From VXYL01 sp965116935 (GTDB taxonomy: Bacteria; Pseudomonadota; Gammaproteobacteria; Pseudomonadales; Azotimanducaceae), in NCBI GenBank assembly GCA_965116935.1, contig OZ220737.1, positions 3,038,001 through 3,102,000 on the forward strand: a stretch of DNA of 64,000 nucleotides, given 5' to 3'. Below the pieces are notes generated by a model that worked only from the letters and a program-made list of their open reading frames with translations, did no database searches and had not been told where the DNA came from. A program made the translations under genes and the position numbers. Below, in pieces: positions 1-7,704 of the stretch (position 1 is the first letter of the stretch; each line of letters starts with the position of its first letter).

Positions 1-462
1 CAGCGATCGAACTGACGCCGCGGGTATGGAAGACGATGAGACGATGTTCGCCGCCGACCCGCTCAGGTCCGATCTCGACCGTGCGCGCGATTCGGCGCCT
101 CGCTGACGGGCTGACGCGGGCTTGCCACGAACGGCCCAGAATGGCCGCTTGCCGTACGTGTGACGTGCCCGCGGGTGCAATGGCGAGCGACTTCGCCGGA
201 ACTGCCGCCTGTCAGTCTGTCACTACCCGGCACGTGTCGCAGGACATCGCATGCCCGGGGCGACCTGTTGTCGATGGGGCGGCCCGCTGGGGGCAGTGAC
301 AGACGGCTGAAGCGGCATCGAGGCCAGTGCCGGCATGGAGACCTGCTAAGCTGCGGCTGTCCTTTGGCTCGGCGCGGGTACGGCCTGCCGGCGCAGTGCT
401 TCCGCGTGGTGCCGTACAGTTTGGCGAGGAGGTGTTCATCGACCTGCGGTAGCCATAACTGG
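1..462. other. Left edge, no gene recognised
   Basis: I see no convincing complete gene here. On the minus strand an open frame runs off the left edge; its last stretch (bases 1 to about 90) reads RTVEIGPERVGGEHRLIVF, which has the feel of a SnoaL/NTF2-like beta strand. There is no start codon close to it and no domain long enough to name. It may be the remnant or part of a gene mostly outside the window. The rest gives only short overlapping frames with random-looking composition. Confidence 0.3.
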
Positions 463-2163
463 CTATCGCGGGTCCCAAGTGAGCAGGCGATCGACCGCAT
501 AGTTCGAAACGCGGTCTCCATCCATGAAGGCCTGCGGGACACCCCCGCCGAAGAACCGGACATTCTCAGTGCCAAACAGAGCCCGGGCTGACGTTACGCC
601 GTGAGGGAGTTCTCCGGTCCGTCGTGCGAGAGCATCAATATCGGCCTCGTAGAGCCATCGACCCTCGCAGCCCTCCACCTTGTCGACGACGCTGCATCGG
701 ACGAGTTCGTCGGTCCCCTTCCCGCGGGCTCTTGCTGCAAAGAAGGCACGGTAGGTCACGTCGTCGGGTGGGAGGGAGTACCCCAACAGCACGATGTGGT
801 CTGCCTTCTGGACGACCACCCGCATCTCGCGCTGGATTTCCTCAATGAAGGGCGGCGGCGGTGTCTTGAAGTTGGTTTGCATCACCAGTGGGGCGTGCTG
901 GGCGTATGTGAGCGCCTTGCAGTGAACACAGGCACGGGCGTCGATCTCTCCCCGGTCCCAAGGGTCGCGCTCCGTCCGCGCGTCGTCCGGGTCGTCGTGG
1001 AGCCAGCTCTCGAACTCTACGCCACCGGTGAAGGCGCGAAGCGGCGGCGGCAACAGCACGGTCGCGGAGTTGAGAGTCCACTCGTCCCCCTGATAGGACG
1101 AGAGCTTGCCGCAACTTGGGCATTCCCGCCACCACATGCTGCCGTGCGGGAAGAGGTATTTGCTGACCCGTACGCGAACGTCCGAACCGTGGTCCCTATC
1201 GTTGAGCTGCCTCGCTGACGACGCATTCATCGGCTGCCAGACCCTGCTGCGCCGACTGTGTTTGTTGACGCGAGGTCCGGGCACGAAGTGTCCGAGGTCG
1301 TGAAAGATCTGCAGCCGATGGGCACTGTCCACATGGGGGACGGCCGGCGACTGGTTGAGGTCTCGGTTGGCGACGAACTGCGCCCATAGTCCAATGGCAT
1401 CCCAATTGAGGCTGACAATGGTGAGGGAGCCGATGACGAATCGCTCACCATCAAGGTACGCGCCGCGATCAGCGGCGATGCGGATCCCCTGGTCCTGCAT
1501 CCTCTCGCCGAGCTTGACGGCGAAGTCGTAATGACGTTCTAGGTCGGGATGCGTGCGTGCCCTGGCGTGCCAGTCCACATACTGGACGACCTGCAGCAGA
1601 AGCCCGAGGGCGTTGCGTGCGCCGATCACGCGTTGGGGCTCGAGGAAGGCTCCCCCACGCACGGGAAAGCCGTGGCCGCTCTGCTCGTGCATGTCCAGTA
1701 CATTGAATAGGTCGGCGAGGGAGAACCCCGCCGCGTCGGGTTCTGCACCGGCAGTCGGCGTACGTCCCGGACAGATGTTGATCGCGGCCACAAGGGCGGG
1801 CCAGTCGTACAGCATCCCCAGCTGGTCGATGCGATGGCGCAAGCTATCCACGTCGCCGGTGTGCCAATTGCGTCGCATGGCGTCTAGCTGTTCGTCTGGG
1901 GGGCTACTTGGTACGTCCGCTTCGCCTGTCCTGGTCTTGTGGTCGCCCAACACCCGGAGCAGGTCGGCTAGTGCGTCGTGCCAGTGGGTGTTGACATCAT
2001 CGCCGAGTGCCTTGCCCACCCGCTCGGCAACACTTCCGCCAATCTCGCCATGCTCCGGAGCCAAATCGCGCAAGAACGTAGCCTGCTCTTGGGTGGTTCT
2101 CATGCCGATGCTTCTCGTCGCGCCGGCTCCCCAGAAAACGACGACTTCTGACTCGGTAGTCAC
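463..2163 (-). CDS. SIR2-like domain protein, candidate defence NADase
   Basis: This 566-residue protein carries a SIR2-like Rossmann fold. Residues 7-16 read VVVFWGAGAT, the nucleotide-binding glycine motif. A TIVSLNWD segment sits mid-protein where SIR2 proteins have their NxD motif. Two cysteine pairs (CPSCGK and CVHCKA) form a likely zinc ribbon. HIVLLGYSLPPDD near residue 456 matches the C-terminal NAD-site strand of SIR2_2-type defence proteins. I chose the GTG start at 2163 because its GTGA overlaps the stop of the upstream gene by 4 bp. The longer TTG start at 2199 has no ribosome-binding site. Known relatives deplete NAD+ during phage infection; that role is inferred here. The unknown partner gene immediately upstream suggests a two-component module. 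It could instead be a protein deacetylase, but its length and context argue against that. Confidence 0.75.
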   Translation of the reverse strand: MTTESEVVVFWGAGATRSIGMRTTQEQATFLRDLAPEHGEIGGSVAERVGKALGDDVNTHWHDALADLLRVLGDHKTRTGEADVPSSPPDEQLDAMRRNWHTGDVDSLRHRIDQLGMLYDWPALVAAINICPGRTPTAGAEPDAAGFSLADLFNVLDMHEQSGHGFPVRGGAFLEPQRVIGARNALGLLLQVVQYVDWHARARTHPDLERHYDFAVKLGERMQDQGIRIAADRGAYLDGERFVIGSLTIVSLNWDAIGLWAQFVANRDLNQSPAVPHVDSAHRLQIFHDLGHFVPGPRVNKHSRRSRVWQPMNASSARQLNDRDHGSDVRVRVSKYLFPHGSMWWRECPSCGKLSSYQGDEWTLNSATVLLPPPLRAFTGGVEFESWLHDDPDDARTERDPWDRGEIDARACVHCKALTYAQHAPLVMQTNFKTPPPPFIEEIQREMRVVVQKADHIVLLGYSLPPDDVTYRAFFAARARGKGTDELVRCSVVDKVEGCEGRWLYEADIDALARRTGELPHGVTSARALFGTENVRFFGGGVPQAFMDGDRVSNYAVDRLLTWDPR

Positions 2164-2690
2164 TTGGGCACTTGGGGTGCTGGGATTCTGATGCTGCAAA
2201 GAGAGAGGCTAGATGCGCTCTCGTCGAGCACCGTGACCTGGGTAGACCCGGGTAGTTGCTCGACCCTCTTCGCGAATTCCCTCCAACACAGTTCCTGGTG
2301 GGGGCACGGGAATTGCTCGGAGACCTTCTCTGGTTCGTCGGACTCAAGCTGCAACAGCTTGCGGCCCTTTGCCTTGTCGCAGGTCACGGTAACCTCGACC
2401 GTCTTTTGGTCTTGGGCTGCTCGCTCAGCCGAGGACGCAAGACGGTCTTGCGCCACGCCCAGCTCAACAGAACCGTCGTCGCACTTGGGTTGCAAGATGG
2501 GTTGCAAGGAAGGTGGAGGCGACCCGACTGGGGCGAATACGGCCCAGTCGACCTTCCCGTGTTTAGCGGAATGGTGCTGGTCGGGGGTGAACCAGACGGT
2601 CGCGTGTCCATCTTGGCGCATGTCGATCGATATGGTTCCGACCGACCTGTACGTGGCGTTGGCGGCGGGTTCCGCGTTCGTGTCTGTCAT
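2160..2690 (-). CDS. Unknown protein coupled to the SIR2-like gene
   Basis: I do not recognise this 176-residue protein. It starts at an ATG preceded by GGAG about ten bases upstream and ends in a TGA that shares four bases with the GTG of the SIR2-like gene, so the two are very probably translationally coupled. It has no signal peptide or membrane segment. The N-terminal half (residues about 14-55) looks like beta strands with conserved-looking aromatic residues; the C-terminal half has several cysteines (CDKAKG, CPHQELC) and charged helices. In defence operons the gene beside a SIR2 effector is often a sensor or inhibitor, but that is inference. Frames on the opposite strand overlap it, so its coding status rests mainly on the overlap and the start site. 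Confidence 0.6.
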   Translation of the reverse strand: MTDTNAEPAANATYRSVGTISIDMRQDGHATVWFTPDQHHSAKHGKVDWAVFAPVGSPPPSLQPILQPKCDDGSVELGVAQDRLASSAERAAQDQKTVEVTVTCDKAKGRKLLQLESDEPEKVSEQFPCPHQELCWREFAKRVEQLPGSTQVTVLDESASSLSLCSIRIPAPQVPK

Positions 2691-2824
2691 GGGTTTGTTG
2701 CTCCATTGGCGAGAGTGCCGGCTACCGGCGCCGGTGTTGATTTCAGGGTTGCGCCGGCGGGGAGCCTAGCCGAAACGGCGTCGCAGCGCCAATGAAGGAG
2801 TGAAGTGGTGTCCAAAGCAGTAAT
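2691..2824. other. Gap between the SIR2 operon and the IS
   Basis: This 134-bp stretch must hold the promoter for the minus-strand SIR2 pair, but I cannot assign -35/-10 boxes with confidence. The insertion sequence begins immediately to the right, so its arrival may have replaced or altered the native promoter. Confidence 0.3.
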
Positions 2825-4432
2825 GTCCCCTTTTCTCCAAGACAGAAATGTCCCCTTTGAAGGGGCTGTCTGAAGGCGGCTCTGGTCACCCGCCGACTCC
2901 GGTGGGGAGAGGTTGTTGTTGGGCGGTGGGGTTGTGGGCGAGAGGCGCGTGAGCGTGGGCAGGCGGTGGGCAACGGGTCCTCCCGTTGTCCACGGGCTGT
3001 CCATGCGTTCCGAAGGACACGCGCCGGTCCGAAGGACTCGTCCACAAGTCCACCGCCTGTCCGGCGGGCGCCGCGCCTTCGGCCGTTCGCTGGATCGTGT
3101 GGGGTCAGGCGGCTTGGTAGCCCCTGCGCCACGGATGGTCCGGCGCCGGCCTGTGCGCCGGCCGCGACCGCTGCGCCGCCTTGGCCTCGGCGACCCGATC
3201 CCGAACCGTTTTCTCGTCCTCCACGGCAGCGGCCGGCTCGCCGGCGGCCAGACGCCGAACCGGCAGCTCGCGACCCTCCCGCAGCACCGTCACGCGGCCG
3301 TCGAAGCCCTTGCACACCGTCACCTCGGCGCCCTGCAGCCGGCGCCCCCTGCCCGCCCCCGTCACCTGCCACGTCTCGCACTCGAACTGCACCGTCAGGT
3401 TCTTCGTCACCTTGCGCGCGTGATGCTCGCTGAAGATCAGCGCCAGTTCCCCGGCGTCGTGCAGCACCGGCCGGTGCGCGTCCTCCGGGCACGCCGGCGC
3501 CACCGCGAAGCGGGCGTTGAAGTCCGCCATGAAGGCCGGCAGGAAGGCATTGCCCGACGCAAGGTCGCCGATGCCGCGCAGCCGCATCTCCCGCACCAGC
3601 CGGCCCTGCAGCGTCCGGTGGGCACGCTCCACCCGACCCTTCGCCTGCGGCGTCGAGGCGTGGATCGGCTCGATGTCCAGCGTCTTCAGGGCCCGCGTGA
3701 ACCGCGTCAGGTCCCCCTCGTGCCCCGGCAGGTTGTTGCGGAACACGCCGGCGCGATCCGAGTACAGCGCCACCGGACGGCCGTGGGCCGCCAGATGCTC
3801 CCCCAGCGTCTCCATGCATGCCCGCGTCGTCTCCGACGGCGCGAACCGCAGCGCCGTCAGCCGGCTCGTCGCGTCGTCCACGAACGCGATCAGCGTGCAG
3901 CGCGGCCCGCGATCCTCGAACCACGCGTGCGGAGAGCCGTCCACCTGCACCAGATCCCCCACGCACGACCGCCGGGGACGCGGCGCGTGAACCGGCAGCC
4001 GCCGGCGACCCCTCGCCTGCCACTGCCCGTCCGCAACCATCCACTGCCGCAGCGTCTCCACCGACAGCCGGAAGCCGTCCTCCTCCACCAGCTTCTCGCA
4101 CGCGTGCGTCGGGCCGAAGTCCGGGCAGCGCTCCCGAACCCGCGACAGAACCGCCTGCCGAACCTCGTCCGGCAGCGCGTTGTTCGGCCGCCGCCCCCGA
4201 TGCCCCGACACCAGACCCGCCGCGCCACCCTCCCGAAAGCGCCTCGCCAGCCGCTTCACCTGCCGCACCCCCACGCCAAGCCGAACCGCCGCCTCCGACT
4301 GCTTCAGGCGACGCTCCACAACCGCCCGGATCACCGCAGCCCGATCCGACTCCCGAACGCTCAATCTCACCCCCTCCGACAACAACCCCGCAACCCCCAA
4401 AAGGGGACACTTTAGAATTGGACAAAGGGGAC
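2825..4432 (-). mobile_element. ISNCY-type insertion sequence with double-box ends
   Basis: This element of about 1.6 kb is bounded by inverted copies of GTCCCCTTT. The left end carries two boxes in the same orientation (2825-2834 and 2850-2859). The right end carries two in the opposite orientation (about 4398-4408 and 4423-4432). The box spacing is about 25 bp at both ends, as expected for paired transposase-binding sites. It encodes one transposase on the minus strand, and about 240 bp between the transposase end and the left terminus is noncoding. I could not identify a target-site duplication; IS1202-type members can make long ones. The exact outer borders are uncertain by a few bases. 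Confidence 0.8.
3105..4370 (-). CDS. ISNCY-family DDE transposase
   Basis: This 421-residue transposase catalyses cut-and-paste or copy movement of the surrounding element. An N-terminal helix-turn-helix (about residues 15-60, ending in GHRGRRPNN) precedes an integrase-type catalytic core. Likely catalytic acidic residues are the D of VDGSPHAWFEDRG, the D of LYSDRAGVF and the E of KGRVERAHRTLQ. The start is the GTG at 4370, giving VRLSVRES, which matches the usual MRLS start of this family; upstream codons to 4400 are open but carry no conserved sequence. The frame is intact through the C-terminus, so the element may be active. GC-rich antisense frames of up to 500 codons cover it but are shadows. 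Confidence 0.9.
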   Translation of the reverse strand: MRLSVRESDRAAVIRAVVERRLKQSEAAVRLGVGVRQVKRLARRFREGGAAGLVSGHRGRRPNNALPDEVRQAVLSRVRERCPDFGPTHACEKLVEEDGFRLSVETLRQWMVADGQWQARGRRRLPVHAPRPRRSCVGDLVQVDGSPHAWFEDRGPRCTLIAFVDDATSRLTALRFAPSETTRACMETLGEHLAAHGRPVALYSDRAGVFRNNLPGHEGDLTRFTRALKTLDIEPIHASTPQAKGRVERAHRTLQGRLVREMRLRGIGDLASGNAFLPAFMADFNARFAVAPACPEDAHRPVLHDAGELALIFSEHHARKVTKNLTVQFECETWQVTGAGRGRRLQGAEVTVCKGFDGRVTVLREGRELPVRRLAAGEPAAAVEDEKTVRDRVAEAKAAQRSRPAHRPAPDHPWRRGYQAA

Positions 4433-4483
4433 CCGTCTCCTACGACAGAGTGTGCCCACGATCGTTGGGCTGCACGCCTTGTT
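4433..4483. repeat. Degenerate repeat shared with the tRNA-Thr flank
   Basis: Directly outside the right IS end lies a segment of about 47 bp (CGTCTCCTACGACA, TGCCCAC, TGGGCTGCACG) that aligns with bases 56559-56606, just downstream of the tRNA-Thr gene. Roughly three quarters of the positions are identical and nearly all differences are transitions. Both copies can form a small CCCA/TGGG hairpin. What family it belongs to is unknown. Confidence 0.5.
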
Positions 4484-4568
4484 CCACGAAGGTGCCACCG
4501 CGACCTTGCGATCGCCGTGAATCTGGAGGGAGGCGAGTACATCCTCCGTTCGGGGGCCTATCCCTCGG

Positions 4569-5651
4569 CTAAGTCGTGACGGCGCCTGCGATTGCGTCGC
4601 CGACTTCAGCGGTTGAAGCCGTGCCGCCCATGTCGCGCGTGCGGGGGCCACCTTCCGTTAGCACGACCTCGATGGCCTTCTCGATCGCGTCGGCGGCCTG
4701 ACCGTACCCCAAGTGGCGCAGCATCATCGCGCCGGACCAGATCTGGCCGATGGGGTTGGCAATGCCTTCGCCGGCGATGTCGGGGGCGGAGCCATGTACT
4801 GGCTCGAACATAGAGGGATGTTCGCCGGTGGGGTTGATGTTGGATGAAGGGGCGATGCCGATGGAGCCCGCCACGGCGGGGCCCAAGTCCGAGAGGATGT
4901 CGCCGAACAGGTTGCTGCCCACCACCACATCGAACCAGTCCGGGTGCTGCACGAAGTGGGCCGTGAGGATGTCGATGTGATACTGGTCGGTTTCGATCTC
5001 CGGGAAATCCGCTGCCACCGCGGCAAAGCGTTCGTCCCAATACGGCATCGTGTGGATGATGCCGTTCGACTTGGTGGCGGAAGTGACCTTGCTTCGGCCT
5101 TCCCGGCGCGCGAGTTCGAAGGCGAAGCGAATGATCCGATCCACGCCGCGGCGCGTGAACACGCTTTCCTGCACGGCCATCTCCGCGTCGGTGCCGGCAT
5201 AGAGCCGGCCGCCGATCTCGGAGTACTCGCCTTCGACGTTCTCGCGCACGACGAGGAAGTCGATGTCGTCCGGGCCCCGTCCAGCCAGGGGCGTCGTGGT
5301 GCCCGGGAACATCCGGCACGGTCGAAGGTTGACGTATTGGTCGAACTCTCGGCGGATGGGGATGAGCAGGCCCCAAAGAGAGATGTGGTCCGGCACCGTC
5401 GGCCAGCCCACCGCGCCAAGGAAGATGGCGTCGTTTGGACGCAGTTGCTCGATGCCATCCTCCGGCATCAGCCGACCGCTCTGGGCGTAGTCTTCGCACG
5501 ACCAGGCGAACTCGTGCCACTCGAAGTCGATGCCGAAGCGGCGCCCCGCCGCCTCGAGCACCTTCATGCCCTCGGGCACCACCTCGCGACCGATGCCGTC
5601 TCCCGGGATGGCCGCAATGGCGAGCCGCTTTGCTGCGTTGGGCTTGCTCAT
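4569..5651 (-). CDS. D-malate / tartrate dehydrogenase-like beta-decarboxylating dehydrogenase
   Basis: This 360-residue protein belongs to the isocitrate/isopropylmalate dehydrogenase family and is closest in style to DmlA/TtuC. These enzymes oxidise D-malate or tartrate with NAD+ and often decarboxylate. PGDGIGREVVPEG near the start, REFDQYVNLRP around residue 100, and the FEPVHGSAPDIAG segment near residue 300 are family signatures. The length equals the usual 360 or so. The ATG at 5651 overlaps the stop of mpl by four bases (ATGA), so it is the distal gene of a three-gene operon. An organism using it as LeuB would normally have leuCD nearby; none is seen, which favours the malate/tartrate reading. 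Confidence 0.85.
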   Translation of the reverse strand: MSKPNAAKRLAIAAIPGDGIGREVVPEGMKVLEAAGRRFGIDFEWHEFAWSCEDYAQSGRLMPEDGIEQLRPNDAIFLGAVGWPTVPDHISLWGLLIPIRREFDQYVNLRPCRMFPGTTTPLAGRGPDDIDFLVVRENVEGEYSEIGGRLYAGTDAEMAVQESVFTRRGVDRIIRFAFELARREGRSKVTSATKSNGIIHTMPYWDERFAAVAADFPEIETDQYHIDILTAHFVQHPDWFDVVVGSNLFGDILSDLGPAVAGSIGIAPSSNINPTGEHPSMFEPVHGSAPDIAGEGIANPIGQIWSGAMMLRHLGYGQAADAIEKAIEVVLTEGGPRTRDMGGTASTAEVGDAIAGAVTT

Positions 5652-7069
5652 GCGGCCTTGGTCTCGAGTTGTCCTCTGAGCGTCGCGTGAATGCCGCCGA
5701 ATGCGCCGTTGCTCATGAGCACCACGTGGCAGGGCTCGGTCGTGTCGGACATGCCGGCGATTTGCGTTGTCAGGAGGTCGAGGTCGTTCACCACCGATGC
5801 TGGCGGCGTACTGTTGCGGGCAAGCTCCGCCAAGTCCCATTGGATGCCCTGCGGGCGAAACCAGATGGTCTCGTCGGCGGCGGCGCAGCAGGCCGCGAGG
5901 TCTGCGCGCAGCGTTCCTAGGGACATGGTGTGGGTGCGCGGCTCCACCACCGCCACGATCCGCTCCTTGCCCACATGGTGCCGCAGCCCTTCGAGCGTTG
6001 CACGGATGGCTGTGGGATGGTGCGCGAAGTCGTCGTACACGATCAGGTGGCCACTGGTGGCGACCACTTCGAGCCGTCGCTTGACTCCTCGGAACGAGGC
6101 GAGCGCGGCGATGGCATCCTGCGGTGGAACGCCGACGTGGCGCGCTGCGGCGATCGCGGCGAGGCCGTTGTGGACGTTGTGGCGTCCGAGCAATCGCCAG
6201 GTGACCTTGCCGAGTTCCTCGTCGTCGAGCGTCACGGAAAAGGAGCTGCCGTCGGCGTCGGCGTGGGCCTGCAGCCACTCGCCGTTGTCCGTGGGCAGGC
6301 GCCTCCAGCGTTCGCCCTTGCCCTCGCCGAAGCGGGATATGGGCGTCCATGCGCCCGTTGCCAGCATCTCGCTGACGTGGTGGTCGTGTCGCGGCGCCAC
6401 GATCAGCCCGTTGCTCGGCACCGTTCGCACCAGATGGTGAAACTGTTCCTTGATCTGCTCGACGTCGTCGTAGATGTCGGCGTGGTCCAGTTCGATGTTG
6501 CTGACGATGAGCGTCCGCGGCCGATAGTGGACGAACTTGGCGCGACGGTCGAAGTAGGAGGTGTCGTACTCGTCCGCCTCTACCACGAAAAACGGCGAAT
6601 CGCCAAGTCTTGATGAAACCCCGAAGTCGAGCGGCACGCCGCCGATGAGGAAGCCGGGCTTAAGTCCGGCGCACTCGAGAATGTGCGCCACCATGCTCGC
6701 TGTGGTGGTCTTGCCATGGGTGCCGGAGGCGGCCACCGCCCAGCGCTCGCGCAGCACCTCTTGGCCGAGCCATTCGGCGCCGGAGATGTACGGCAGGTTT
6801 TCGTCGAGCACGTGCTCCACGGCAGGATGGCCGCGCGGCAGTTGTGCGTTGCCGATCACCACGAGGTCGGGCCTCGGCTGCATTTGTTGGGGTTCGAACC
6901 CCTCATGCACGGTGATGCCGGCGTCGGCGAGCTGGTCACTCATCGGCGGATAGAGCGGCCCGTCGCTGCCGCTCACTTGGTGCCCCATTTCGCGCGCCAG
7001 CAGCGCGAGCCCGCCCATCAGCGTGCCGCCGATGCCGAGGAAGAAGATGCGCTGCCCGCCTGCGCTCAT
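5648..7069 (-). CDS. mpl: UDP-MurNAc:L-Ala-gamma-D-Glu-meso-DAP ligase
   Basis: Mpl attaches the tripeptide recovered from old peptidoglycan directly to UDP-MurNAc, saving the Mur ligase steps. The 473-residue protein opens with the FFLGIGGTLMGGLALLA nucleotide-binding loop and carries the ATP P-loop GTHGKTTTAS at residues 116-125, then the Mur ligase central domain (VVEADEYDTSYFDRR) and a C-terminal domain with VAVVEPRTHTMS. Length matches E. coli Mpl (457). It begins at the ATG at 7069, sharing ATGA with the upstream membrane protein, and ends in ATGA with the dehydrogenase downstream. ampD at 57.6 kb belongs to the same recycling route. Confidence 0.95.
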   Translation of the reverse strand: MSAGGQRIFFLGIGGTLMGGLALLAREMGHQVSGSDGPLYPPMSDQLADAGITVHEGFEPQQMQPRPDLVVIGNAQLPRGHPAVEHVLDENLPYISGAEWLGQEVLRERWAVAASGTHGKTTTASMVAHILECAGLKPGFLIGGVPLDFGVSSRLGDSPFFVVEADEYDTSYFDRRAKFVHYRPRTLIVSNIELDHADIYDDVEQIKEQFHHLVRTVPSNGLIVAPRHDHHVSEMLATGAWTPISRFGEGKGERWRRLPTDNGEWLQAHADADGSSFSVTLDDEELGKVTWRLLGRHNVHNGLAAIAAARHVGVPPQDAIAALASFRGVKRRLEVVATSGHLIVYDDFAHHPTAIRATLEGLRHHVGKERIVAVVEPRTHTMSLGTLRADLAACCAAADETIWFRPQGIQWDLAELARNSTPPASVVNDLDLLTTQIAGMSDTTEPCHVVLMSNGAFGGIHATLRGQLETKAA

Positions 7070-7581
7070 GGCGCCGGAACCGGGGGTGGTGGGAGGGTGG
7101 CTTGCAGCACGACGATGGCGATCAGCCACATGCCGAATGCCACCAGGATGCCGACGCGAAGCGTCGTGTCGAGTGCGCGCCCCAGGATGAAGCCGTTTAC
7201 CACGATCTGCCAGATCTGGAAGGCTAGGGCAAAGGTGCCCTGCACGATGGGCCACGCCGTCAGCACCGCGAGCGCAGGAAGCATGGGCACGCTGATGAGC
7301 ACCTCGCAGCCAACGAGCGCCGCGAATGTGGGCAGAAAGCGATCGCCGAAGTCGCGCACATAGAGGCCAAACCAGGTGAGCGAACCGAGCACGGCGAGGC
7401 CCAGGATAGGTGTGCCGAGGGCCAGCGACAGCGGCACGTCGGCGAGCAACGCGAACCCGGCGCCGCCGATGACGACATCGGCGGCGATCAGCGCAAGCAG
7501 AAACCACGTCTGCGTCGGCACGGACTCCGGCCCATGCCGCAACAGGCAGATGTTCAAGAAAAGGCCAATCACCCCAACCAT
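7066..7581 (-). CDS. Small integral membrane protein, unknown
   Basis: This 171-residue protein has about five hydrophobic segments (near residues 1-15, 25-45, 50-70, 85-115 and 135-160) and a short proline-rich tail (PPPPVPAP). I recognise no functional motif. It starts at the ATG at 7581; a TTG directly before it is also possible. Its stop overlaps the mpl start by four bases, so it is the first gene of the mpl operon. A link to envelope recycling is only a guess from that position. Longer upstream extension of the frame overlaps the divergent peptidase gene and is not supported. Confidence 0.7.
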   Translation of the reverse strand: MVGVIGLFLNICLLRHGPESVPTQTWFLLALIAADVVIGGAGFALLADVPLSLALGTPILGLAVLGSLTWFGLYVRDFGDRFLPTFAALVGCEVLISVPMLPALAVLTAWPIVQGTFALAFQIWQIVVNGFILGRALDTTLRVGILVAFGMWLIAIVVLQATLPPPPVPAP

Positions 7582-7704
7582 CAATAGATTCTCGCACAAG
7601 CACCGGTCAGCCGTTGAAACCAAGCCCCAAAAGCCTGCGCGACGTTTCCAACCCACTGCACGAGCCAATAGACTTGCACGCCGACGTTTGCCCCCGGAGA
7701 CACC

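Noticed and set aside
2743..4542. 599-codon minus frame and 500-codon plus frame over the transposase
   Set aside because: Gly/Ala- or Arg/Pro-rich shadow frames of the GC-rich transposase gene; no motif, and the true frame has the catalytic residues.
4569..5651. Isopropylmalate dehydrogenase (leuB)
   Set aside because: No leuC/leuD nearby and sequence style is nearer to D-malate/tartrate dehydrogenases.
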